A DNA stretch of 7,813 nt from a bacterium (GTDB lineage Bacteria > Hydrogenedentota > Hydrogenedentia > Hydrogenedentiales > SLHB01), in assembly GCA_024231375.1 (NCBI GenBank), contig JAAEQP010000402.1, positions 1 to 7,813 of the forward strand. Reading direction: 5' to 3'. The position numbers and the translations under genes were made by a program. Below the pieces are notes generated by a model. That model was not told the origin of the DNA and made no database searches. It worked only from the letters and a program-made list of their open reading frames with translations. Positions 1-7,249 of this stretch are shown in pieces (position 1 is the stretch's first letter; each line of letters opens with the position of its first letter).

Positions 1-2
1 AA

Positions 3-347
3 AACGAGTTGTTCATGCCAGACGGAGCGGCCGCGGGCAACATCCTGCTTCGCGAAAAGTTGCCCACGCCCCAAGGCACATCGCATCCGCGCCCGCGCCA
101 GTTCGCGTCCCACGGGTACATCAACGAAATGGAAGATGCGGTCGAGTGTGTGCTCGACACGGATCGATATCCCCAGTCCGGCGCCATGATGGCGTGGGAC
201 ACCATGGCCGTGCTCATGGCGGGGTATGAGTCCGCCGAGAAAGCGGCCGCATTCGTGGATCTCACGGAATACCTGGCGGGACGGTCGTTCTCTGAGGACG
301 AAATGCCGAATCCCGCGAAATCCGGTGCCGTGTTTCAACGTCTGTAG
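3..347 (+). CDS. Gfo/Idh/MocA-family oxidoreductase, C-terminal fragment (5' end outside window)
   Basis: The reading frame is open to the left edge, so a TTG at position 9 is not a real start; 114 residues are visible. The segment reading GYINEMEDAVECVLDTDRYP, followed by a WDTMAVLMAGYESAEKAAAFVDL-type stretch, is the typical C-terminal helix region of Gfo/Idh/MocA dehydrogenases. In full-length members an N-terminal Rossmann domain binds NAD(P), and this C-terminal half builds the sugar-binding sheet and helices. The N-terminal nucleotide-binding motif lies outside the window, so substrate and cofactor cannot be judged. Two stop codons stand in tandem (TAG TAG, 345-350). The lyase gene begins 27 bases after the first stop, which suggests one transcript. 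The family call is fairly sure; the specific function is unknown. Confidence 0.8.
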   Translation, partial: NELFMPDGAAAGNILLREKLPTPQGTSHPRPRQFASHGYINEMEDAVECVLDTDRYPQSGAMMAWDTMAVLMAGYESAEKAAAFVDLTEYLAGRSFSEDEMPNPAKSGAVFQRL

Positions 348-374
348 TAGACGACACGAGAGGAACCCTTGACC

Positions 375-1637
375 ATGTGTACCCGCCCTGTTTGGTTTGT
401 GTTTGTTGTGGCCGCCGTAATGGCCGGGGCAGTAGGCACTTACGCCGAGCCCGTGTTCCCTGGAGCGGTTGGATTCGGCGTTGATACCCCCGCGGGACGA
501 GGCGGCACTATCTTGCGCGTGACCAATCTGGACGCGGAAGGTCCCGGGTCGCTTCGCGCGGCAATTGAGACCGAGGGACCGCGTATCGTGGTATTCGAAG
601 TGGGTGGCGTCATCGATCTGGCGAAAAAACCACTGGTGTTGAGCAACCCCTTCATCACCTTCGCCGGCGAGACCGCGCCCAGCCCCGGCATCACGATCAT
701 CCGGGGCGGCATTTCCATTGCCACGCACGACGTTCTGATTCGCCATATCCGTGTACGGCCCGGCGACGCGGGCGAACCGAAGCGCAGCGGCTGGGAGCCG
801 GACGGCATCTCCACGAGCGGCGGCCAGTGCTACAACATCGTCATCGACCACTGTTCGGTCACGTGGGCCGTGGACGAAAACCTGAGCGCGTCCGGCCCCC
901 GCACGGAAGGCCCCGACGCCACGTCCCATCGCATCACGTTCAGCAACTGCATCATCGCCGAGGGACTGAGCGATTCGTCCCACGCGAAGGGACCGCACTC
1001 GAAAGGGTCGCTCATTCACGACTTCTGCACGGACATTGCGATCATCGGCAACCTGTACGCCCACAACGTGCGGCGCAACCCCTACTTCAAGGCCCACACG
1101 ACGGGGGTTATCGTGAACAATGTCATCTACAACGCAGCCAATATTGCCATCCAGCTCGGGTACTCAGGGGGCGAATGGAAGAACTCTCCCATCGAGCCGA
1201 AGAACTCCCGGGTCAGCATCGTGGGCAACGTACTCTTGTACGGTGCGGACACGAGGAAGGGAATGGCACTCGTGGCGCATCGCGCCGATGCGTACATGGA
1301 GGACAACGCGGCGTTCCTGGTAGACGGGTCGGCGGCGCCGATCGTTCGTGGAGACGTGACTATGTTGGACACTAAGCCGGTGTGGCCTGAAGGTCTTGAG
1401 CCTGTGCCGGCGGAGGATGCGGTCGAGCATGTCGTGCAGCACGCGGGGGCGCGTCCCAAGGATCGCGATGAGATTGACGCGCGCATCATGCGCGACCTTC
1501 AGAACCGAAAGGGCCGCATCATCGACAGCCAGGACGAGGTCGGCGGCTATCCCAAGCCCGCCATGACCCAACGCACGCTGGATATTCCTGAGGACGTCGA
1601 CGAGTGGCTGAACGAGATGGCCGCGGCGGTGGAGTAA
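375..1637 (+). CDS. Exported pectate-lyase-like protein (polysaccharide lyase family 1 type)
   Basis: This is a predicted secreted parallel beta-helix lyase that would cleave pectate-like polyuronate by beta-elimination. I chose ATG 375 over the in-frame TTG 369 because the GAGAGGA ribosome-binding site (358-364) is well spaced from the ATG and too close to the TTG. That gives 420 residues. A signal peptide covers about residues 1-24 (hydrophobic core, then TYA before EPV). The N-terminal GGRGG-type glycine-rich start (GRGGTILRVTNL, residues 41-52), the DHCSVTWAVDENL segment (158-170) and HNVRRNPYF (230-238) match PL1 hallmarks. The arginine at 233 or 234 is the likely catalytic base. The C-terminal HAGARPKDRDEIDARI and GRIIDSQDEVGGYP stretches are usual for PL1-like proteins of environmental bacteria. 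The frame continues after TAA 1635-1637 with 24 coding-like codons (see the separate entry). The exact substrate is inferred. Confidence 0.88.
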   Translation: MCTRPVWFVFVVAAVMAGAVGTYAEPVFPGAVGFGVDTPAGRGGTILRVTNLDAEGPGSLRAAIETEGPRIVVFEVGGVIDLAKKPLVLSNPFITFAGETAPSPGITIIRGGISIATHDVLIRHIRVRPGDAGEPKRSGWEPDGISTSGGQCYNIVIDHCSVTWAVDENLSASGPRTEGPDATSHRITFSNCIIAEGLSDSSHAKGPHSKGSLIHDFCTDIAIIGNLYAHNVRRNPYFKAHTTGVIVNNVIYNAANIAIQLGYSGGEWKNSPIEPKNSRVSIVGNVLLYGADTRKGMALVAHRADAYMEDNAAFLVDGSAAPIVRGDVTMLDTKPVWPEGLEPVPAEDAVEHVVQHAGARPKDRDEIDARIMRDLQNRKGRIIDSQDEVGGYPKPAMTQRTLDIPEDVDEWLNEMAAAVE

Positions 1638-1712
1638 GGGGGCGGCACGAAGCCGCGCTACGAGCCGGAGAAGGGTGTGCCGGAACGGCTGTTCGGGGAG
1701 TACAAGCAATGA
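1638..1712 (+). pseudogene. Coding-like in-frame tail behind the lyase stop codon
   Basis: Directly after the lyase's TAA, the same frame reads 24 sense codons (beginning GGGTKPRYEPEK, ending PERLFGEYKQ) and stops at TGA 1710-1712. Of these codons, 21 of 24 end in G or C, like the genes around it. The TGA overlaps the start of the next gene in an ATGA arrangement (ATG 1709-1711), a classic sign of translationally coupled neighbours. These facts suggest the lyase gene once ended at 1712 and was shortened by a nonsense change at 1635. Alternatives are a base-call error, stop readthrough, or chance in GC-rich DNA. The PL1-like domain looks complete before the TAA, so the protein may well work without the tail. 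Confidence 0.45.
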
Positions 1713-2140
1713 TCGTGTTCGAAGTCTCACTGAACGGGAAGCTTCTGGCCCGTGTAGGTCAGGAAGATGTCAGTGTGCTCTCTGCAATCGTCTCGGCTGC
1801 AGGTGCTCTGGGGCCCGCCTCAACGGGAACCATCGCGGGACAGACGGAGCAAGAACTCCACCTGCATGCCGGGGGTCTGTCATGTGAGAAGGACGGAATG
1901 GAGGGGGTCCACCTGAACTGGGTTGAGGAGGCCCTCAGTATTGGCGATGAGATAACCGTTCGTCTCGTTGACTCTGAGAAGGCGGATGAACCGAAACCGC
2001 ACTGGTCTCGCGAGCAGTTTGCCGCCAGCAAGAAGACCCACGGGGGTCGACAGCGTGACTACTACGAACGGGCCAAGGAAGTCTATTTCATGCTTCGTGA
2101 CAAGTACGAGCCTGGGGCCGCAGAAGGGAAAGGCTCGTGA
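1709..2140 (+). CDS. Uncharacterised 143-residue protein
   Basis: I do not recognise a named family with confidence. The frame stays open upstream to 1604, but ATG 1709 is chosen because GGGGAG (1695-1700) lies 8 bases before it and because the residues before it are only a shifted reading of the lyase end. The product begins MIVFEVSLNGKLLARVGQED and contains LNWVEEALSIGDEITVRLVD (residues 69-88), a beta-strand-rich pattern I associate with a small, widespread family of unknown function. The C-terminal third (about 98-135) is charged and probably helical (SREQFAASKK, YYERAKEVYFMLRDKY). No signal peptide or membrane segment is seen, so it is probably cytoplasmic. It follows the lyase tightly, possibly with coupled translation, and is convergent with the hydrolase gene 21 bases downstream. 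Confidence 0.75.
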   Translation: MIVFEVSLNGKLLARVGQEDVSVLSAIVSAAGALGPASTGTIAGQTEQELHLHAGGLSCEKDGMEGVHLNWVEEALSIGDEITVRLVDSEKADEPKPHWSREQFAASKKTHGGRQRDYYERAKEVYFMLRDKYEPGAAEGKGS

Positions 2141-2161
2141 CGACCCCGCCGTCGCGACCCA

Positions 2162-3052
2162 TCACTCAACATCGGGGATACTCCCCGTCACCTCATCCAG
2201 AAACCGCAGAATCCTCTCCGTAACGTGATCCCCCTTCTGCCCGAGGTCTCGGTTTAGTGTCGCATGGTTCCGGTCCGGTGCAGCAAAGACCTCGGCGGTG
2301 GCACCCACATTTTGGACCGTGTTCGCGAAGTCAATGGAGATCTCCCTGGAGGCAGCGCGGTTGCCGGCGTGGATGAGTAGGAAGGCGGGATACGTGGCGC
2401 CTTGCTTCACGTGGGTGATGGGCGATGCATCCTCCCGCGTCTTCGTGTCCTCCGAGAAGGCCGATGTGAATATCTGCTCGGCTCTGGGTCCGCCGAACTC
2501 CCTGAGCTTCCGAGGGATGTCGTAGGCGGCGGAGTCCAGACTGATGACGCCTTTGATGACGTCGAGGCCCAGCCCTTCGGCACGAAGGCGGCGGGCATCG
2601 GTGCCGACCAACGCGGCCAAATGGGCGCCGGCGGAATGGCCAATCACGAAGATGCGGTTCGGATCGCCACCGTGGGACGCGGCGTTCTCGTGCACCCAGG
2701 CGACGGCGGCCGCAATGTCCTGGATGTGGGCGGGATGTTGGATGGCTGGGGAAAGTCGATAGTTCACACTGACGAAGACGTAACCCGCGTCGGTGAATGC
2801 CTGCGCCTTGGAGCCTACGTTTGCTTTGTCGCCCGTGCGCCAGCCGCCGCCATGGATGTATATGAGGGCGGGGTGGCCGCTGCTGCCTTCGGCCGGGGCG
2901 TACACGTCCAGCGACGTGGCGTTCGGGTCCGCACCCGCGCGTTCGGCGTAGGCGATGTCGTGCGTGACGCGCATTTCGGCGGACGCGGCCAGGGCCATGG
3001 ACGCGAAGAGGGTGATAGCCATCAGCAATCGTGTCGGTCGTTGTAACTGCAT
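2162..3052 (-). CDS. Exported alpha/beta-hydrolase, esterase/lipase-like
   Basis: This 296-residue protein has a signal peptide (residues 1-25, ending in LAASA) and an alpha/beta-hydrolase core. The HGGGW oxyanion-hole motif is at residues 67-71, the nucleophile elbow GHSAG at 138-142 with Ser140, and the probable catalytic histidine is His263 in NHATLNRDLG. These are traits of the hormone-sensitive-lipase / carboxylesterase-like group, which hydrolyses ester bonds. Near two lyases, deacetylation or removal of other acyl groups from polysaccharide is a reasonable but unproven role. The site where the acid residue is often found (IHAGNR, residues 227-232) has Asn231, so the acid must be elsewhere or replaced. 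Start ATG 3052 is supported by a GGAGGG-type ribosome-binding site about 5 bases upstream on the minus strand. Confidence 0.87.
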   Translation of the reverse strand: MQLQRPTRLLMAITLFASMALAASAEMRVTHDIAYAERAGADPNATSLDVYAPAEGSSGHPALIYIHGGGWRTGDKANVGSKAQAFTDAGYVFVSVNYRLSPAIQHPAHIQDIAAAVAWVHENAASHGGDPNRIFVIGHSAGAHLAALVGTDARRLRAEGLGLDVIKGVISLDSAAYDIPRKLREFGGPRAEQIFTSAFSEDTKTREDASPITHVKQGATYPAFLLIHAGNRAASREISIDFANTVQNVGATAEVFAAPDRNHATLNRDLGQKGDHVTERILRFLDEVTGSIPDVE

Positions 3053-3217
3053 CGGACCCTCCGGTGGGTTGCGTTTCTTGCTCGTAGTGGTTTACGCCGG
3101 GTCAAACACCGTCTGCTTGCGCGGGTTCCGGAAGGAAGTGAAGATGGTGCGTGCTCACCCTGCCTCCGGCAGACCTCGACGCACGAAGGCTTGCAGGGAG
3201 CCTCCGCTGGGCGAATC

Positions 3218-3308
3218 AGATTCTTAACTTCGTTCAGAATGACGGAAACGCATGGGTGCCTGCGTGGAGAACGGCACACTCCGTCATGCTGAGCGGAGCG
3301 AAACATCT
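3218..3308. repeat. REP-like imperfect inverted repeat
   Basis: Two 28-base arms (3218-3245 and 3281-3308) are inverted copies matching at 21 of 28 positions, separated by a 35-base loop. On the minus strand the arms read GCTCCGCTCAGCATGACGG and CCGTCATTCTGAACGAAG. From memory these belong to a dispersed short-repeat type, common in many environmental bacterial genomes, that produces spurious peptides such as SVILNEVKNL and FRSAQHD in gene predictions. The element lies 24 bases after the methyltransferase stop and 165 bases before the hydrolase start. A folded transcript could help end or stabilise the methyltransferase message. The rest of the gap (3053-3217) shows no gene or clear signal. 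Confidence 0.75.
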
Positions 3309-3332
3309 CTCGCCAAGGCGCACCCGCCTGAC

Positions 3333-4094
3333 TCAGTCCTCCTTCTTCTCGGACTTCTCGTCCTTGTCCTTCGCGCGGGTGAAGGGCACGAACCGGACAG
3401 GCATCACGCTCTTCTGCCGGACGGAACCGTCTTCGCGTTTCTCCAGGAGCATAAGGTACTGGGTGTGGAGAGGCGGACCAACGGGAATGGCCATGTGCCC
3501 GCCGGGTTTGAGTTGTTCGATGAGGGGCGGCGGGATGTGACTGGCGGCGGCGGTCACGATAATGGCATCGAAGGGCGCATGCTCCTTCCAGCCGAAGTAA
3601 CCGTCACCGATGCGGCAGGTCACGTTGCCATACTTCAGGTCTTTCAGCCGCTTGACGGCAGTCTCACCCAGCGGCTCCACGATTTCGATGGTGTACACGT
3701 GTTTGGCGATTTCGGCGCACACGGCCGCCTGGTAACCCGACCCGGTGCCGATTTCGAGGACAACGTCGTCTTTGTCGAGTTTCAGCATCTCGGTCATGTA
3801 GGCGACGATGTAGGGCTGGGAAATGGTCTGACCGTGACCGATAGGCAATGGCCGGTCCGCGTACGCCCTCGGGATCAGACTCGCGGGAACGAACTTGTGC
3901 CGAGGAACCGTGCGCATGGCGTCGAGAACGCGTTTGTCTTCGACGCGCGTTCGCGACATGGACCACCGGGCAATCTGTTCGTCGACCATGCGGTTGCGGG
4001 AGTCGCGGTAGGCGTCCTCCTTCTCAGAGGGCGCGGCAGGGTCATCGGCGGCAGCAGCGATCAGGACGGCAAGACATGCAGCGAGGATTCGCAT
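3333..4094 (-). CDS. pcm: Protein-L-isoaspartate O-methyltransferase with N-terminal export-like segment
   Basis: The family uses S-adenosylmethionine to methylate L-isoaspartyl residues in damaged proteins, the first step of their repair. ATG 4094 is chosen over the upstream in-frame start at 4154 because a strong ribosome-binding site stands 8 bases before it and the residues before it look non-coding; this gives 253 residues. Hallmarks are GHGQTISQPYIVAYMTEML (about 87-104), the SAM-binding loop VLEIGTGSGYQAA (112-124), DAIIVTAAA (176-184) and PPPLIEQLKPGGHMAIPVG (188-206). Residues 1-16 (MRILAACLAVLIAAAA) form a short hydrophobic leader, unlike classic cytoplasmic Pcm proteins. It could be a signal peptide or a membrane anchor. 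The C-terminus is a charged Lys/Asp/Glu tail (242-253). Family assignment is firm; location is inferred. Confidence 0.92.
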   Translation of the reverse strand: MRILAACLAVLIAAAADDPAAPSEKEDAYRDSRNRMVDEQIARWSMSRTRVEDKRVLDAMRTVPRHKFVPASLIPRAYADRPLPIGHGQTISQPYIVAYMTEMLKLDKDDVVLEIGTGSGYQAAVCAEIAKHVYTIEIVEPLGETAVKRLKDLKYGNVTCRIGDGYFGWKEHAPFDAIIVTAAASHIPPPLIEQLKPGGHMAIPVGPPLHTQYLMLLEKREDGSVRQKSVMPVRFVPFTRAKDKDEKSEKKED

Positions 4095-4099
4095 GGGAG

Positions 4100-4108
4100 T
4101 CACCTCCT
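4100..4108 (-). promoter_or_regulatory. Strong ribosome-binding site of the isoaspartate methyltransferase gene
   Basis: The minus strand reads AGGAGGTGA, matching the usual 16S rRNA anti-Shine-Dalgarno sequence over nine bases. The AGGAGG core is 8 bases from ATG 4094. This settles the start codon and excludes the longer frame beginning at 4154. Confidence 0.8.
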
Positions 4109-4218
4109 CAGGTCCATGACACCACCTTTGCCAGGATCTGTCAAGAGGCGGCATGGTGTTTTCCGTCGCGGTTCTGTTAGCCTTCCTCAGTCCGTTGCGC
4201 TATTGAAAGCTGTGAATT

Positions 4219-4226
4219 GAGGGGGA
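4219..4226 (+). promoter_or_regulatory. Ribosome-binding site of the heparinase II/III-like gene
   Basis: GAGGGGGA lies 7 bases before ATG 4234, followed by a T-rich spacer. It supports that start, which opens directly into a signal peptide. The divergent intergenic region 4095-4233 must hold promoters for both flanking genes, but I see no convincing -35/-10 pair. Confidence 0.6.
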
Positions 4227-4233
4227 TTTTTCT

Positions 4234-7233
4234 ATGCGCCTGCTTCTGGCCGTCGTGCTGTTGTCGCTTGTGCCATCTGTCGCCGGAGCCGGGGGCGCGC
4301 CACCCGATCAGGAGAAGGCGGCGTACGTGCATGCAGTGACACGGGGCGCCGGGTATCTCCCGTGGCAGGAACGCGGCGTTTCGAAGAAGGAGCAGGCCTT
4401 TCGCGCCGAGATTGAGACGCGCAAAGATGCGCTGCTGGCACACAGCGACACTGTCCAGCACCCTGTCCTCTACACCAATGACGACCTGGCCCGAGCTCGC
4501 GACAACGTGAAGGGAGGCGACTGGGCCGGCAAGTGGGCCGCGAAGCACGTCGAACGTGCGGACTACGTGTTGGCGCAACCGACCGGGTGGATCGCCCACA
4601 TGATTTCCGAGGACACGCCCGGCAACACGTACGGGTTCACGTGTCCGAACTGCGTTGGACGGCTCAGCCAGGAAGGGGTGGGATCGTCGCTGGCCGGTTG
4701 GTCCCATGAGAAACCAGATGAGATTCGGTGCCACGCGTGCGGGCAGACGTATCCAGACGCCGCGTTTCCGGAGACGGCCACGCTCATGCTGCCCCGTAGC
4801 GACCAGCAGATCACCTATTTCCTGAACGACGCGGAACGGGCAAAGCCGGACAATCGAAGCGGAAAACTCGCATGGCATTGGGTGGGCCGCCCGATTCACG
4901 TGAGCTTCACGGGCGTTGTGCGTGCGCGCAAAGCGTACTTCATGCGAGAGACCGCGGTGTCGCTTGGGTTCGCCTACGCCTTGACCGGCGACAGCCGGTA
5001 CGCCGAGGCCGCGCGCGATGTGCTCGTCCGGTTCGCCGAATGCTACCGCACGTGGCTTTACCACGATTACTGGGACGGGTTTGCGGATTGCGACCCCATG
5101 TATGCGGCATGGCATGATCGGTCGCTGCCCATCGAGTGGAAGCGTCACCTCTGCGAGGAGGCTTTCGCGCGCGATACCCTCGACAAGGCCGCGATGATGC
5201 AGACGTACTGGGGCGCCGGTCGACTCGCGCCCAGCACGGACGGTATCTCGGGACTGAGCATGCTTGCGCTGGCCTACGACCTGACGTGCGGGGCGCGGAC
5301 CAACGGCGGAGAGCCGGTATGGAGTGCCGAACAGCGCCGACTCGTCGAGCGCGATTTGCTTCTCGAGACTATCATGGGTGCGGAGCCCTACGCCGGTGGC
5401 ATCAACGCCGCAAACTGCCCAAACAACAAAGCGCCCCGCATCTACAGAGCCATGGCGTCGGTGGCGAAGTGTCTGGGAATCGCGCAGATGGCGGACACCG
5501 CCCTGCGGGGTTACGAGCGAGTGCGGGATGATTCGTTCTCTTTCGACGGATTCAGCAAGGAGAGTCCTTCGTATAACACCATGTATCTCTCGCAACTGCT
5601 TGTGATCCCAGAAATCCTTCATGACTTCGAGTGGCCGAGCGACTTCGAGGCGCGGACGGGGACCGTCGATTATTACGCCCAGGACCCGCAACTGCGTCTG
5701 ATGTATCGTGCCGCGTTGTGGAGCCTGCAGCCTTCCGGCGAGTACCTGCCGCTCAGCGATACCCACGTTCATGGCCGTCCTTCGACGCACATCGTACATA
5801 TGGGGCTGTACCGCTACCCCGGTCTGTTTGTAGGAACAATGCCGAGTCTCCGGGCCAACAGCATGGACGAGTATGCGTTGTTTCACATACCGGAGGCCGA
5901 CCTGGCAGAGGATACTGGGGTAGCCCTGCCGGAAACCTGCTTCCCCGCGTGGCGCACCCCCATCCTCCGTCACGGCACAGGCCCGGACGGCGCGGTATTG
6001 GTGATGCCGTTCAATGGGCCGGGCGGTCACCGGCATCTGGACAATCTCGCCCTGTTCTACGAGTCTGGCGGACGCAGCGCCCTTGGTGACCAGGGATATG
6101 TCGGCGACATGCCGCAGAACCGTTGGATTCGGAGCACGAAGAGCCACAACCTGGTCGTCGTCGATGATGGGGACCAGGACGGGCGTAGACGCAATCCCGA
6201 GTTCGTGATGATGGCGACGTCGCCGTTGGCTTCGGTGGTTGAGGCTACGTCGGACGCCTATGCTCAATGCACCGAGTACCGGCGCCGCATCGTGCTCTTG
6301 AAGGGACCGGACAACCGAAGCGTGGCGATCGACCTGTTCCGCGTGGCAGGAGGCGGGAAGCATGCGTTCCGAATCTACAGCGAAATTGCGGCGAGCGACA
6401 CGAAGAATCACGGCATCGAGTTCACGGGGATCGACATGCCGCCCGAGCCGCCGCTGCCCGAGGTAGGGACGAGCCTTGCCAGCGCCGACATCTATGGATT
6501 GCGCGACGTGCACTCAGTGGTCCCGGACGCCCAGTGGCAGGCGACGTGGCGCGATGCGGATGGGGCCTACCGATTGTGGATGGTGTCGGCGTGCGATGAG
6601 GTCGAGGCGTCGAACGGTCCCGGCCAACGGAGCCGCGCGGAGACGGGGCGACGCGTGCGCTACGTCGACGCAATACGATCAGGCGAGGAGCTGACAAGCA
6701 CGTTTGTGGCGGTCCACGAACCTATGGACGAAGATGGACCATCCGTCTTGGGAACGGAGTTGATCGACGCGACGGGCGCAGGCGCGCGAGCCGTGGCGAT
6801 ACGTGTCGAGACCGCGTGGGGAACCTACGTCGTCCTCCACGATTTCGAATCGCCAACCCAAGTCGCGGACGTCGAGTTCGTGGGTGACTTCGCGGTACTC
6901 TGCTTCGTCGACGGTGCGCTTGACCGCTACATGACCGTGGGCGCTTCGACGCTACGTTGTGGCAAGAAGGGATTCGCAGACGCTGTGGCGCGTGTCAGCG
7001 GTGAGGTTGCCGAATCGAATGACGAGGGGTTCACTGTCTCCGATACGTCCGCCCAAGACTGGCCCGTTCTCGACGCAGGCGCCCAGGCGCATGTACGCGT
7101 GCGCACCGGCGAGGGTTGGTTAGGCTATCCCGTGGCGAAGTTGACGGATAACAGTGTCCTCGTGAAAGACTACCCTCTGCCCGAGGTCACGGCCTTCGAG
7201 TTGCCGTCCGTCCGCTACCACGCCAGGCGCTAG
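4234..7233 (+). CDS. Exported heparinase II/III-like polysaccharide lyase with CxxC pairs
   Basis: This 999-residue protein has a signal peptide (about 1-19, hydrophobic core then SVAGA). Two cysteine pairs follow, CPNC (137-140) and CHAC (166-169), resembling a zinc ribbon. The middle section (about 220-500) is helical and rich in paired aromatic residues, as in the alpha/alpha toroid of alginate-lyase-fold enzymes. It contains NCPNNKAP (394-401) and a KESPSYN stretch (442-448) whose Tyr447 could be the catalytic tyrosine. The heparinase II/III signature follows: GGHRHLDNLALFYESGG (597-613), GDQGYVGD (618-625) and TKSHNLVVVDDGDQ (635-648), with metal- or substrate-binding histidines expected here. 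The rest (about 650-999) is beta-sandwich-like. Such enzymes cleave uronate-containing polysaccharides by beta-elimination; the substrate here (alginate, glycosaminoglycan-like or ulvan-like) cannot be told. The gene is divergent from the methyltransferase and transcribed alone. Confidence 0.87.
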   Translation: MRLLLAVVLLSLVPSVAGAGGAPPDQEKAAYVHAVTRGAGYLPWQERGVSKKEQAFRAEIETRKDALLAHSDTVQHPVLYTNDDLARARDNVKGGDWAGKWAAKHVERADYVLAQPTGWIAHMISEDTPGNTYGFTCPNCVGRLSQEGVGSSLAGWSHEKPDEIRCHACGQTYPDAAFPETATLMLPRSDQQITYFLNDAERAKPDNRSGKLAWHWVGRPIHVSFTGVVRARKAYFMRETAVSLGFAYALTGDSRYAEAARDVLVRFAECYRTWLYHDYWDGFADCDPMYAAWHDRSLPIEWKRHLCEEAFARDTLDKAAMMQTYWGAGRLAPSTDGISGLSMLALAYDLTCGARTNGGEPVWSAEQRRLVERDLLLETIMGAEPYAGGINAANCPNNKAPRIYRAMASVAKCLGIAQMADTALRGYERVRDDSFSFDGFSKESPSYNTMYLSQLLVIPEILHDFEWPSDFEARTGTVDYYAQDPQLRLMYRAALWSLQPSGEYLPLSDTHVHGRPSTHIVHMGLYRYPGLFVGTMPSLRANSMDEYALFHIPEADLAEDTGVALPETCFPAWRTPILRHGTGPDGAVLVMPFNGPGGHRHLDNLALFYESGGRSALGDQGYVGDMPQNRWIRSTKSHNLVVVDDGDQDGRRRNPEFVMMATSPLASVVEATSDAYAQCTEYRRRIVLLKGPDNRSVAIDLFRVAGGGKHAFRIYSEIAASDTKNHGIEFTGIDMPPEPPLPEVGTSLASADIYGLRDVHSVVPDAQWQATWRDADGAYRLWMVSACDEVEASNGPGQRSRAETGRRVRYVDAIRSGEELTSTFVAVHEPMDEDGPSVLGTELIDATGAGARAVAIRVETAWGTYVVLHDFESPTQVADVEFVGDFAVLCFVDGALDRYMTVGASTLRCGKKGFADAVARVSGEVAESNDEGFTVSDTSAQDWPVLDAGAQAHVRVRTGEGWLGYPVAKLTDNSVLVKDYPLPEVTAFELPSVRYHARR

Positions 7234-7249
7234 CGAGGGAGCGCAGCAA

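Noticed and set aside
1604..1708. An upstream extension of the 143-residue protein in the same frame
   Set aside because: The residues before ATG 1709 are Arg/Gly-rich and overlap the lyase end in another frame. The ribosome-binding site and the ATGA junction favour 1709.
2141..2161. A short GTCGTGACGACC-like partial palindrome between convergent genes
   Set aside because: The pairing is too short and imperfect, with no T-run, to call a terminator.
3022..3306. A 94-codon minus-strand frame with FRSAQHDG and SVILNEVKNL strings
   Set aside because: These strings are translation artefacts of the REP-like repeat, and the rest overlaps the hydrolase start.
4073..4094. A lipobox-like LAAC near the methyltransferase N-terminus
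   Set aside because: The cysteine is residue 7, leaving no room for the positively charged and hydrophobic parts of a lipoprotein signal.
4181..4218. A possible promoter (TTGCGC and TATTGA) before the heparinase-like gene
   Set aside because: The spacing and box quality are poor, and no sigma-factor consensus is convincing.
3252..4220. A 322-codon plus-strand frame across the methyltransferase gene
   Set aside because: It is antisense to a gene with unambiguous SAM-binding and isoaspartyl methyltransferase motifs, and its product has no known domain.
4177..6513. A 778-codon open frame on the minus strand opposite the heparinase-like gene
   Set aside because: It lies antisense to a gene with clear lyase motifs and a signal peptide. 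Its product is rich in Arg, His and Val with no recognisable domain, which is the normal shadow of GC-rich coding DNA.
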